Below, piece after piece: positions 17,597 through 25,960 of a stretch of 64,000 bases of DNA. The notes beneath the pieces are model-generated. The model saw only the letters and a list, made by a program, of their open reading frames with translations, was not told the DNA's origin and did no database searches. The stretch spans positions 1 through 64,000 of the forward strand of contig JADBYK010000084.1 in NCBI GenBank assembly GCA_020403045.1, in the 5' to 3' direction. Made by a program: the position numbers and the translations under genes. Origin of the DNA: Cytophagales bacterium. GTDB taxonomy: Bacteria; Bacteroidota; Bacteroidia; Cytophagales; Cyclobacteriaceae. How positions within the stretch are numbered: position 1 is the first letter of the stretch; the number at the start of each line of letters is the position of its first letter.

Positions 17597-18640
17597 TTAA
17601 TCTTGCAATACATTGCTTAAGAAGGAAGACTTCAGCAGTAGCCAGAGCAAGAAAAAAGCAATCGCCCACTTTAGATAGATAAAATAGAAATCTGAGGTGT
17701 CTTTGAATCGGCTTTCTTTGATTTCTGCTTTTTCGTACTGGTCGATTCTTTTAAAAACATTTTTTAAGGCTTCGTTATCCGTGACGCGAAAGAACTCGCC
17801 CCCACCGATTTCAGCAATCTTGCGCATGGTACTTTCATCCACCGTGTTCTCAACCATTTGCGGTCGGCCGAAAAAGTCTTTTCCAAAAGGAACCATCCCT
17901 TCCTGGCCTACAACAATAGTATACAGCTTTATGTTGTAGGCGCCCGCCAACTCTGCCGATGTAATTGGATCAATATTACCGGCTGTATTATCTCCATCGC
18001 TAATCAAGATGCAGACTTTCGATTTTGATTCTGACTCACGCATCCGGTTGGTTACCACGGCTAGCGCACTACCAATCGCTGTGCCTCGGGATTCGATCAT
18101 TTCGAAATTGATATCATTGAGGTAATTCTTTAACAAGTCGTAGTCAGTGGTAAGTGGAGCGAGTGAAAACGCATCTCCTGAAAAGACGACCAACCCTATT
18201 CGATCCTGCTTTCTTCCCTTAATAAAATCACGCGCAACGTCCTTGGCCGCCTCTAGCCGGTTGGGTTTGAAGTCTTCGATTTGCATTGATTGAGAAATAT
18301 CCAACGCAATCATAATGTCAATCCCCTCCGTCCATTGTTCCACCTTTTCATTGGTACGTTGGGGGCGTGCAAGGGCTGTGAGTAACAGGGCAATAACGAG
18401 CGACAAAATAATCTCTGGAAAAAATCGAATAAGATTTAGCGGAGAACTTTTTAAATCACTTTGTACCAGGGCAACAGGCAGCTTCTGATTCAAATAATAG
18501 CGCATGAGCCAGCGAAGAAAAAAAAGTAAGGGAATGGCAAATAGCCCATACAGAAATAGTTGGTTCTCCCAAGTAAATCCGTTCAGCACTGAGGGACTGA
18601 ACCATTCCAATGAATACCACGGATCTAAAAAGCTATCCAT
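17597..18640 (-). CDS. BatA-like von Willebrand factor A protein
   Basis: A 347-residue membrane protein: two N-terminal hydrophobic segments (about 29-43 and 74-91), then a VWA domain with the MIDAS motif DISQS at residues 114-118, FSGDAFS and ISDGDN, and a C-terminal helix. This is the BatA layout of aerotolerance-type proteins, which are thought to act with MoxR ATPases on the cell envelope. The 5' end overlaps the preceding gene's stop by 8 bp. No MoxR gene is in this cluster. Confidence 0.85.
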   Translation of the reverse strand: MDSFLDPWYSLEWFSPSVLNGFTWENQLFLYGLFAIPLLFFLRWLMRYYLNQKLPVALVQSDLKSSPLNLIRFFPEIILSLVIALLLTALARPQRTNEKVEQWTEGIDIMIALDISQSMQIEDFKPNRLEAAKDVARDFIKGRKQDRIGLVVFSGDAFSLAPLTTDYDLLKNYLNDINFEMIESRGTAIGSALAVVTNRMRESESKSKVCILISDGDNTAGNIDPITSAELAGAYNIKLYTIVVGQEGMVPFGKDFFGRPQMVENTVDESTMRKIAEIGGGEFFRVTDNEALKNVFKRIDQYEKAEIKESRFKDTSDFYFIYLKWAIAFFLLWLLLKSSFLSNVLQD

Positions 18641-19532
18641 TTTTTATCTCATCTAGTTTTTTGTAAAACTGATCTTCGCTATAGCTCTTCAAGTTCACAA
18701 AATGATCGATTCGATCTGGTTGATTGGCATAGATCATGCGATCAATGGCAGCCAATGAAAGAATCATCCGTTCGTCTTTTTCTAATTCATTAATCTCCTT
18801 TGTAGTAAACTTAGTGTAAGGCTTTCCAATAAGATTCTCCAAGTATTTCTTCCAGAGCAATAGCGCGGACTCTGTCGCCTGTGGCGAAAAATTTACCTGT
18901 AATTTCTCTGTTGCATTGCTGAGTTGAAGAACAAAAGCCTGATGGTTTTTTGTTAGCTTCTTTACTCTAAAGTACTTCTTAATGCGTTTGCCAAAAATGA
19001 TCCAACCTGCGATTAGCAGAACCAACACAATTCCAACAAAAAGTAACAGAATCGGATAGTTGAGTAGCCATGAAACCTTTAAGTAATTGGTATTTGTTTT
19101 TAAGGGTACTTTAGCCAGTTGCACCGAGTCCGGCAGCGTTTTGACCAATCTCGAGAATAATAAAGTATCTATTGGTGAAGAGACGACCACACAGTCTTTT
19201 TCGTTTACCACAAAAAGAGGAAGCTGTAGAAATTGCAAACTGTCGATCTCGAACGTTAGAAGGGTGTAAACAACACTGTCGTAGCTAAATCCTTGCTTTG
19301 TGCTAGTAGGCACAAACGATTTTTTTTGAAACTCAAAAGGGGCAAAAGAAAAAGTAGAATCAGGAAAAAGAATAGTTGCCGTGGCCGGATAATGGGCAGT
19401 TAGGTAGAAAGATACGGGCTGTCCCAGGCGAACGCTGTCTTGTATAAATCGCCCCTTTACTTTTACTTCTTGTGCAGAAATAGATAAAGAAGTAAGAATG
19501 CAAAAAACGGAAATTAGAAATCGCTCAGACAC
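18633..19532 (-). CDS. BatD-like protein
   Basis: A 299-residue protein: signal peptide (MSERFLISVFCILTSLSISA), a beta-rich periplasmic part, one transmembrane helix at about residues 155-175 (LLLFVGIVLVLLIAGWIIF) and a cytoplasmic helical tail. The order and neighbours fit a BatD-type partner of BatA, though I see no motif that proves it. GTG start; overlaps the DUF58 gene by 8 bp and the BatA gene by 8 bp, so the three are translationally linked. Confidence 0.65.
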   Translation of the reverse strand: MSERFLISVFCILTSLSISAQEVKVKGRFIQDSVRLGQPVSFYLTAHYPATATILFPDSTFSFAPFEFQKKSFVPTSTKQGFSYDSVVYTLLTFEIDSLQFLQLPLFVVNEKDCVVVSSPIDTLLFSRLVKTLPDSVQLAKVPLKTNTNYLKVSWLLNYPILLLFVGIVLVLLIAGWIIFGKRIKKYFRVKKLTKNHQAFVLQLSNATEKLQVNFSPQATESALLLWKKYLENLIGKPYTKFTTKEINELEKDERMILSLAAIDRMIYANQPDRIDHFVNLKSYSEDQFYKKLDEIKNG

Positions 19533-20403
19533 TTTTAAATGATTTATTCCTCACTTTAAACAGCTTTAACAATTTGGGAACAAAATCTTCGTTCGTATCC
19601 ACTGAAATAAAATTGATTTGATGCTTTCGACTAAATTCGGCCAACTCTTTTTCGCGTAAACCATGGTGCGAAGAGATCGCTTCACGAAATCCGCCAAATG
19701 AGGTGTTGACCCAGAGCGTCTTCTTTGATTCTTTATCCAACACCGGGATAATTCCCAACTTTGGCAACTCTGTTTCTCGCTTGTCACTTATCTTAATCAT
19801 CACCAAATCATGTCTTCGTGCCAAAGACTTTAAGTTATGGTAGTAGCCTTCGTCAATAAAATCAGAAATCATGACGATAACGCTTCTTCGTTTAATGGAG
19901 TTGAGTGCGAACGAAATCGCCTTGGAAAGATTGGTTTTAAGAGACTTTGGTTCCAGTTTGATGATGTTGTAAATGATATCGTACGCCTGTTGAATACCTT
20001 TTTTTGGTTTAATAAACTTTTCTCGTTCGTCTGAATAGCAGATCAGGCCAATCTGGCTGGATTCCTTGGCACCTGAAAGAGCCAAAACCCCACAAATTTC
20101 TTTTCCGATGTCAACCTTTGTCTTTCCGGGACTGCCTATTTCTTGAGATGCACTTACGTCAAGAATGAAAAAGATTGTTTGTTCCTTTTCTTCCTTGAAT
20201 GTCTTTACAAATGTGCCATGGCCCTTTGCCGATACGTTCCAGTCAATGGATCGGATATCGTCACCATATTGGTAAGGCCTTACGTCATCGAACTCAAGGC
20301 CAGTACCCTTAAAAATAGAGTGAAAATCCCCCTGCATCTGGCTATTGACGGCCTTGCGAATTTGGATTTCGTATTTTCTTAGCTTTTTAAGTAACTCCCT
20401 CAA
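19525..20403 (-). CDS. DUF58 family protein
   Basis: A 292-residue protein with the DUF58 core: FKGTGLEFDDVRPYQYGDD near residue 30 and DIRSIDWNVSAKG just after, then a VWA-like fold with ILDVSAS and a C-terminal strand. DUF58 proteins accompany MoxR ATPases and BatA/BatD. The start is TTG at 20403 because no ATG lies upstream and the family starts in this position. First gene of the minus-strand trio. Confidence 0.85.
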   Translation of the reverse strand: MRELLKKLRKYEIQIRKAVNSQMQGDFHSIFKGTGLEFDDVRPYQYGDDIRSIDWNVSAKGHGTFVKTFKEEKEQTIFFILDVSASQEIGSPGKTKVDIGKEICGVLALSGAKESSQIGLICYSDEREKFIKPKKGIQQAYDIIYNIIKLEPKSLKTNLSKAISFALNSIKRRSVIVMISDFIDEGYYHNLKSLARRHDLVMIKISDKRETELPKLGIIPVLDKESKKTLWVNTSFGGFREAISSHHGLREKELAEFSRKHQINFISVDTNEDFVPKLLKLFKVRNKSFKSV

Positions 20404-20543
20404 GGGTTTAATTTTTAAGACTTCAAAAATAAGAAAACGATTTATTTAATCCGTCACTGTCCTTTTTACCTTTTATTGGTGAAATACCGATAGCCAAAGC
20501 AAGTCGCAAGGTGTTTTTTAAACGGGAGTTCGGCAAGGTTCTG

Positions 20544-20576
20544 TTGCGGTTTTGTAATTTCGTGGCGCTAATTTTG
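20544..20576 (+). promoter_or_regulatory. Putative -33/-7 promoter for the DUF4296-mutS2 pair
   Basis: TAATTTTG at 20569-20576 fits the Bacteroidota -7 box (TAnnTTTG). The best -33 match is TTG in GTTGCGG at 20544-20546, about 22 bp upstream, plus a TTTG at 20551-20554 that is too close. The fit is partial. Confidence 0.35.
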
Positions 20577-20612
20577 CTGATCTGGGCATCATAGAAGTTG
20601 AACAAAAAATTT

Positions 20613-20966
20613 ATGAGACTATTCGGGCTGTTGTTAGTTTTATGTTTCGTTTCGTTTTCAGGTTGCCAGAAAGAGCAAGAGAGGAGTAGGGATAAAGATA
20701 TTTTAGGCAAAAAGGAGCTAACGACCTTTTTGATAGAGATGTACCTGGCCGAAGCAAGAGCTGATAATCTGCCCATCTCCAAAGACTCAGCGATCAAATT
20801 GTTTTATCCCTACGAGCAAAAGTTGATGCAAAAATTTCAATTAGCGGATTCTTCATTGAAAAAAACCTACCAATACTATGCCGACCACCCCAAGGAAATG
20901 GAAGAGGTGTATGATGCTTTGATCGATTCGCTGAGTTTGCGGGAACAACGAACAACTCACGAATGA
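20613..20966 (+). CDS. DUF4296 lipoprotein
   Basis: A 117-residue lipoprotein. Signal MRLFGLLLVLCFVSFSGC gives the lipidated Cys18; the mature part is helical with DILGKKELTTFLIEMYLAEA and LFYPYEQKLMQKF, the two helices of the DUF4296 family. The ATG at 20613 gives a proper lipobox; an in-frame TTG at 20598 would add five residues. The stop overlaps the mutS2 start by 4 bp (ATGA), so translation is coupled. Role unknown. Confidence 0.8.
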   Translation: MRLFGLLLVLCFVSFSGCQKEQERSRDKDILGKKELTTFLIEMYLAEARADNLPISKDSAIKLFYPYEQKLMQKFQLADSSLKKTYQYYADHPKEMEEVYDALIDSLSLREQRTTHE

Positions 20967-23329
20967 TCTACCCAGATGATTTTGAGTATAAAATTGGATT
21001 TGACCAGATTCGGGCAAAGTTAAAGGCGTATTGCCTTAGCTCATTAGGTACGGCCAACGTAGATGGCATTCAATTTTCTGCAGAGTTCGAGGTGGTGCAG
21101 CGTTGGCTTTTTCAGTGTGATGATTTTAAGCAGCTACTTGCTAAGGGAGAGCAATTTCCGGCATCTCATTATTTCGATCCTTCGGAACTCTATGCAACAA
21201 TTTCTATAGAAGAAAGCTTTATCGAAGAAGATAGCTTTCGTTTGTTACTTTTATCTTTTCAGACGATTCTAGAGGCGACTGATTTCCTGGAAAAGAATAA
21301 GGAGAGCTATCCAAACCTTTTTCAACTTTCTTCTCATATTAAGCTCTCTAAGCAGCTAGTCCAATCTATTCAGTCAAAATTTGATGAGAATGGTCATTTG
21401 CGCGATCAGGCAAGTTCTGATTTGGCTCGGATTCGTAAGTCATTGAGAGATGAAGAGGGTAAGGTTAGGCGTTTGACTGAGCAACTTTTCCGGCACGCTT
21501 CTTCGCAAGGCTGGGTTCCGGAAGGAGCGTCACCAACCATACGAGAGGGTCGCCTGGTAATCCCGATCTTGGCGGAGCATAAACGAAAACTACGAGGCTT
21601 TATTTTGGATGAGTCGGCTACCGGCCAAACAATTTACATGGAGCCCTCGGAAGTGTTAGAGGCAAACAATGAGATACGTGATTTATTTTTTGCTGAGCGG
21701 AGGGAGATCATTAAGGTGCTGAAAGTGCTTACCACTTTGTTGCGCCAGCACCTTTCAGAAATTCAAAAAGCTTACGTTTTTCTAGGGCAGATCGACTTGA
21801 TTCGTGCGAAGGCAAAACTGGCATTGGAGTTAGATGCGGATTTGCCGGAATTGAATGCTAACCCTACACTTTTGTGGACTCAAGCTCGCCATCCCTTGCT
21901 TTTTTTATCACTGAAAGGAAAAAAGAAAGTGGTTCCGCTGGACATTGAGTTGACAGATCAAGATCCGTTCTTGTTGGTGTCAGGGCCTAACGCAGGAGGG
22001 AAGTCGGTGTGTCTAAAAACCGTTGGGTTAATCCAATATATGTGTCAATGCGGGCTCTTAGTGCCGCTGTACAATAGGTCACGCATGGGTATTTTTAAAA
22101 ACATCTTCATCGACATTGGCGATCAGCAGTCGATGGAAAATGATTTAAGTACCTATAGCAGTCACCTAAAAAATATGGGATATTTCCTCAATAGTTCCAA
22201 CCATCACACCTTGGTTTTATTGGATGAGTTAGGCTCGGGTACAGATCCAAATTTTGGTGGGGGCATTGCGGAGGCAATTCTTTCAGGGTTAGTTGATAAA
22301 AAAGTATGGGGAGTGGCCACTACTCACTATTACAACTTGAAGTTATTTGCAGAAAAGCGAGGCGGAGTCCGCAACGGGTCGATGCGTTTTGATACCAAAC
22401 AGTTAGAACCACTTTTTACGCTCGAGATTGGCAAGCCAGGGAGCTCTTTTGCGTTGGAGATCGCCCGAAAGTCGAAGCTGCCAGACGGAGTTTTGCAGCG
22501 TGCAGAACAATTGATCGGAGGTGAGCTTATCGGATTAGAGACATTGATGAAGTCAGTCGCTGAAGAAAAGCAACAGCTGGAAAAAAAACAGAGAGATTTT
22601 CAATTCAACGAAAAGAAGTTGGAGCAAGAACTACAGCGATACCAGACACTCAGTACAGAGTTGGAATTGAAAAGAAAGGAAATACTGAACAAGGCAAAAA
22701 CCGAGGCGGCCTATCTATTGAAAGAGACCAATCGTGAGATTGAAAAGACGATCCGGCACATTCAAGAAAACAAAGCGGAAAAAAAGGAGACTAGAAAAGT
22801 GCGGGCGGGGCTGAACGAACTGGCCACTAAAGTTCAACCCGAGAATAAGGCGTTGAAACTAAGCACGGATGTTACTTTGCAAGTCGGTGATCGGGTTCGG
22901 ATGATAGGCCAGGACGTGACGGGGACTTTGCTCTCCATTAAGGGAAATTCCACAGTTGTTCAATTTGGTAATCTTCAGTCTCACCTTAAACTTTCGCAAT
23001 TGGTCAGAAGCGATTTGGTAGACGCCAATCATTCAGCAAGAAAGGCGCGCTCTTTTGGTATTAACGTACTGGAAAAACAATCTTTTTTTGAATCGACATT
23101 AGATGTTCGAGGGAAGCGGGTAGAAGAAGTAGGCGCGATTTTAGATCAGTTTTTAGACGATGCAATCTTACTAGGCCAGGGCGAACTTAAAATTTTGCAT
23201 GGCAAGGGGGAAGGGGTTCTACGTAAGGTAATTCGAGAGCAATTAAAAAGGACAAAGCAAGTTGCTTCTTTTAAAGACGAGCACGTTGATCGTGGAGGCG
23301 ATGGGATTACTGTGGTGATTTTGAAGTAA
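20963..23329 (+). CDS. MutS2 (endonuclease MutS2)
   Basis: A 788-residue MutS2. Order: MutS core and clamp, ATPase with Walker A SGPNAGGKS at 340-348, Walker B LLDELGSGTDP near residue 430, a coiled-coil stretch at about 525-600, then a C-terminal Smr domain with LDVRGKR and HGKGEG. Family role is ribosome rescue or suppression of recombination, with the Smr domain as nuclease. Length is normal. It begins with ATG overlapping the DUF4296 stop and ends 5 bp before the convergent DUF2283 gene. Confidence 0.93.
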   Translation: MIYPDDFEYKIGFDQIRAKLKAYCLSSLGTANVDGIQFSAEFEVVQRWLFQCDDFKQLLAKGEQFPASHYFDPSELYATISIEESFIEEDSFRLLLLSFQTILEATDFLEKNKESYPNLFQLSSHIKLSKQLVQSIQSKFDENGHLRDQASSDLARIRKSLRDEEGKVRRLTEQLFRHASSQGWVPEGASPTIREGRLVIPILAEHKRKLRGFILDESATGQTIYMEPSEVLEANNEIRDLFFAERREIIKVLKVLTTLLRQHLSEIQKAYVFLGQIDLIRAKAKLALELDADLPELNANPTLLWTQARHPLLFLSLKGKKKVVPLDIELTDQDPFLLVSGPNAGGKSVCLKTVGLIQYMCQCGLLVPLYNRSRMGIFKNIFIDIGDQQSMENDLSTYSSHLKNMGYFLNSSNHHTLVLLDELGSGTDPNFGGGIAEAILSGLVDKKVWGVATTHYYNLKLFAEKRGGVRNGSMRFDTKQLEPLFTLEIGKPGSSFALEIARKSKLPDGVLQRAEQLIGGELIGLETLMKSVAEEKQQLEKKQRDFQFNEKKLEQELQRYQTLSTELELKRKEILNKAKTEAAYLLKETNREIEKTIRHIQENKAEKKETRKVRAGLNELATKVQPENKALKLSTDVTLQVGDRVRMIGQDVTGTLLSIKGNSTVVQFGNLQSHLKLSQLVRSDLVDANHSARKARSFGINVLEKQSFFESTLDVRGKRVEEVGAILDQFLDDAILLGQGELKILHGKGEGVLRKVIREQLKRTKQVASFKDEHVDRGGDGITVVILK

Positions 23330-23334
23330 ATCAA

Positions 23335-23547
23335 CTACGAAGCCTTTGTATACTCGATAGATATTACCTTTTCAAGGTTGACATGTTGAGAGGCATCCAT
23401 GATTTCGATACCAATAATCTTGTTGTCACTTCCAATATCAAGAACAATATCTTCACTGATTCGCTTATTGGTGATTGAGTGATCTTCTTGCTCCAACCTT
23501 AAGTAGAGCAGGTCTGTTTGGCTGTTATAATGTATGGTCAAAATCAA
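23335..23547 (-). CDS. DUF2283 protein, possibly decaying
   Basis: A 70-residue protein with the DUF2283 core: DLLYLRLE and ISEDIVLDIGSDNKIIGIEIMDAS. Family members are usually encoded directly after a DUF4258 gene. Here only a TTG start is available (23547); it overlaps the TGA stop of the degraded partner as TTGA. An ATG would be expected at this spot, so the start may have been lost and the gene may be weakly translated or dead. Pairings of DUF2283 and DUF4258 have been suggested as toxin-antitoxin-like, unproven here. Confidence 0.6.
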   Translation of the reverse strand: MILTIHYNSQTDLLYLRLEQEDHSITNKRISEDIVLDIGSDNKIIGIEIMDASQHVNLEKVISIEYTKAS

Positions 23548-23801
23548 AATTTTCCATAAAAAACATATACCGTGACGGTAATGATTGTATCATTTTGGAC
23601 GATAAAATACACCTCAAGTTTTTTTTCTTCTTAGTATTTGCCATTTCTAAATTCTCGAAAAATAAAAACTTTGGTTTTCCCGAGTCTCCCTTTCTTGCCA
23701 ATCAGTTCGGTGCCGTTTTCAATCGTTTCTATGATTTCTAACTTAGAGGCTCCTTTTTCGAAAGCTCTTTGTAGGGTGTGCGGCTCGATTTGGATATCCT
23801 C
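23544..23801 (-). pseudogene. DUF4258 pseudogene (nonsense mutation, no start)
   Basis: Reading this frame from 23801 gives GATATC..., encoding DIQIEPHTLQRAFEKGA, then IIETIENGTELIGKKGRLGK, FIFREFRNGKY, a stop, and EEKKLEVYFIVQNDTIITV, ending at TGA 23544-23546. This is a DUF4258 sequence with one in-frame TAA at 23631-23633 in place of the usual second tyrosine codon of the NGKYY stretch. There is no ATG, GTG or TTG between the preceding TAG (23802-23804) and the conserved part. The downstream frame stays open, so decay looks recent. Confidence 0.65.
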
Positions 23802-23851
23802 CTAACAAATATACAAAACTCGAACAGTTTCAATTGACAGCTTTTGCACAT

Positions 23852-23875
23852 AAAAAAGCCCCTCCGCGGGGCTTT
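23852..23875 (-). terminator. Rho-independent terminator
   Basis: Read on the minus strand, an AAAGCCCC (23875-23868) / GGGGCTTT (23862-23855) stem is followed by a T run (plus-strand A 23852-23857). It lies 20 bp past the stop of the lipoprotein gene at 23895 and ends that transcript. Confidence 0.8.
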
Positions 23876-23894
23876 GAAGTGTTTTTTATGTCTG

Positions 23895-24365
23895 TTAAAG
23901 GCCAAATTTAAAAACCCAATTGCCTTTTACCTGATCAACTCGAGTGTAACCTGCGCCCTGAAAATTGAAAGAAATTTCCAGAGCACTCTCACTGACCACG
24001 TAAGTCATATCCAGCTTATCTGTTGTATTCTCAGGATCTCGAGTAATTAACGTAGTCTCTTGACCTTTCACAAAAGCCCAATTTCCACTGGCTTTCCAAG
24101 GGCTCAAAGATGGGCGCCCGACTGTGGTGTAACTAAAAGAGGTTGCTCCTTTTGTTCCTGTAATAGTAAGTTGAAAAGCAGAATAGCTTGGCGTAGTTAC
24201 CGCATTTCCATCCAATGTCACCGAAGTGAGCTTCCAGGTTTTTGTCAGCTTAGTCAATTGTTGGTCAGCAATAGGTTCTGCTGGTTTGCTTTCGCTACCA
24301 CAATTTGTTAAGGTGAACAGTACTCCCACTGACAGAAAAAGTAAAATGAGTTTGAATGATTTCAT
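23895..24365 (-). CDS. Lipocalin-like lipoprotein
   Basis: A 156-residue lipoprotein: signal MKSFKLILLFLSVGVLFTLTNC with Cys22, then a short linker and a beta-barrel-like domain beginning with WKLTSVTLDGNAV and containing SGNWAF and TTLITRDPENT. The pattern resembles small lipocalin-like proteins of Bacteroidota that have a W near the first strand and no assigned ligand. Monocistronic, followed by a clear terminator. Confidence 0.65.
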   Translation of the reverse strand: MKSFKLILLFLSVGVLFTLTNCGSESKPAEPIADQQLTKLTKTWKLTSVTLDGNAVTTPSYSAFQLTITGTKGATSFSYTTVGRPSLSPWKASGNWAFVKGQETTLITRDPENTTDKLDMTYVVSESALEISFNFQGAGYTRVDQVKGNWVFKFGL

Positions 24366-24530
24366 GTGCTAATGTTTGTTTAATCTTTTGTTAGCCTCCG
24401 CGAGAATTAATCTCCAACGAAGTGGTTTTTAAAATTCAACTGTTAAACTTACAAAAAAGGTATTAGTAAAGGAAAAGACAAAAGTATTTAGTCGATAATA
24501 ATTCTCAAAACTGACCTTAATGTCGCGATA

Positions 24531-25163
24531 TTATGGTTTGTAACCCCTTTTATAATTCAAAATATCGACTTTTTCAGCAGTTGAGGGATACTCCATGTCC
24601 TGATTTGATGCAATTATTATTAAGCTTTTACCCAGTAGCATAGTTAGGTTTTTCCAGTACCATTCAATCGACTTTTTATCGAGGTTAGCTGTCGGTTCGT
24701 CCAGAAAAAGCAACTCAGCTTTTGAGAAGAAGGCAAGACCTAGCTTTAGACGCTGGCGCATACCTGAAGAGAAATTGGAAACCTGCTTTTGACGCGCATG
24801 TGTTAGCTCCATTTTCTCGATGATTTCATCGATTGTAATGCCGTTACAGGTTTGCTTAAAGCAGAAGTGGAATTTCACCATTTCATAGAGCGTAAACTCA
24901 TCAATTAAATCCATGTATGGGGCTGCAATGGCCAGCGATTTGTACACTTCATGGCTGTCGAAATGACCCGCTCCGGTTTCATAGCTCACCCTGCCACCAC
25001 TGGGCGGCAACTGACCCGTTAAAATCTGAAGTAACGTGGATTTTCCGGAGCCGTTCGGCCCCACTAACGCATATGTCTTTCCAAACTCAAATCGGTAAGA
25101 AAGTTTGTGGAATATCCACTCTCTGTTAAAACGCTTGCTTAGTTCGGTGGCTATGATATTCAT
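24531..25163 (-). CDS. ABC transporter ATP-binding protein
   Basis: A 210-residue ABC ATPase: Walker A GPNGSGKS at 35-42, signature NFSSGMRQRLKLG and Walker B LLFLDEPTANLD. No permease gene is adjacent. Its ATG overlaps the lpxA stop (ATGA), placing it at the end of the lipid A operon, so it may serve envelope biogenesis; that link is inferred from position only. The substrate and partner are unknown. Confidence 0.85.
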   Translation of the reverse strand: MNIIATELSKRFNREWIFHKLSYRFEFGKTYALVGPNGSGKSTLLQILTGQLPPSGGRVSYETGAGHFDSHEVYKSLAIAAPYMDLIDEFTLYEMVKFHFCFKQTCNGITIDEIIEKMELTHARQKQVSNFSSGMRQRLKLGLAFFSKAELLFLDEPTANLDKKSIEWYWKNLTMLLGKSLIIIASNQDMEYPSTAEKVDILNYKRGYKP

Positions 25164-25960
25164 TCAAATGACCCAATGCCATTTGATAGGCCCTTCATTA
25201 TCCCTCGCTCTGATCCGCGAATGAAATTCACGATATAATCCCGCTCAGTACTATTCGGCAACTCTTTTTCTACCAGATCCAACGCTTTAGCATTATTCAA
25301 ACCTTTTAGAAAAATGTAGCGATAAACTTCTTGTATTTCTGAGATCTTATCCGTGTCGAAACCACGTCTACGCAGTCCGATGGAATTAACACCACAATAG
25401 GTAAGTGGCTCTCTGGCCGCTTTTGTAAATGGGGGCACGTCTTTTCGAACCAGCGAACCACCTGAAACCATCACATGCGCACCTACTTTTACAAATTGGT
25501 GAACGGCACTTGATCCCCCAATGATGGCCCAATCCTCAATTTGGACGTGACCAGCTACTTGCACTGCGTTGACCAGAATGCAGTGGTTTCCGATCACACA
25601 ATCGTGGGCCACGTGCACATAAGCCATTAGCAAGCAATCACTGCCAATCAATGTTTTGAACTTATCCGTGGTTCCACGGCTAATTGTTACGTACTCGCGA
25701 ATGACACTGTTATCACCAATATGGGTCTCAGTCTTTTCACCCGCAAACTTCAGATCTTGTGGAATTGAAGATACTGATGCGCCCGGGTAGATTTTTACAT
25801 TTTTTCCCAGTCTACTTCCTTCCCAAATCACTGCGTTTGGGCCGATCCAACAACCATCTCCAATCACAACATCAGCTTTCACCGTTGCAAAAGGTTCGAT
25901 GGTTACATTGTTGCCAATTTTGGCATCGGGGTGGATATTGGCTAGGGGATGATAACTCAT
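25160..25960 (-). CDS. UDP-N-acetylglucosamine acyltransferase
   Basis: A 266-residue LpxA. It adds the first O-linked hydroxyacyl chain to UDP-GlcNAc in lipid A synthesis. Left-handed beta-helix repeats run through the first two thirds. The catalytic region has VHVAHDCVIGNH, where the His of AHD is the general base. The C-terminal helices carry GLRRRGFD. ATG start overlaps the lpxC-fabZ stop by 4 bp. Confidence 0.95.
   Translation of the reverse strand: MSYHPLANIHPDAKIGNNVTIEPFATVKADVVIGDGCWIGPNAVIWEGSRLGKNVKIYPGASVSSIPQDLKFAGEKTETHIGDNSVIREYVTISRGTTDKFKTLIGSDCLLMAYVHVAHDCVIGNHCILVNAVQVAGHVQIEDWAIIGGSSAVHQFVKVGAHVMVSGGSLVRKDVPPFTKAAREPLTYCGVNSIGLRRRGFDTDKISEIQEVYRYIFLKGLNNAKALDLVEKELPNSTERDYIVNFIRGSERGIMKGLSNGIGSFE

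Noticed and set aside
20423-20797. 124-codon open frame on the minus strand
   Set aside because: It covers the promoter and signal peptide of the DUF4296 gene and has no recognisable motif.
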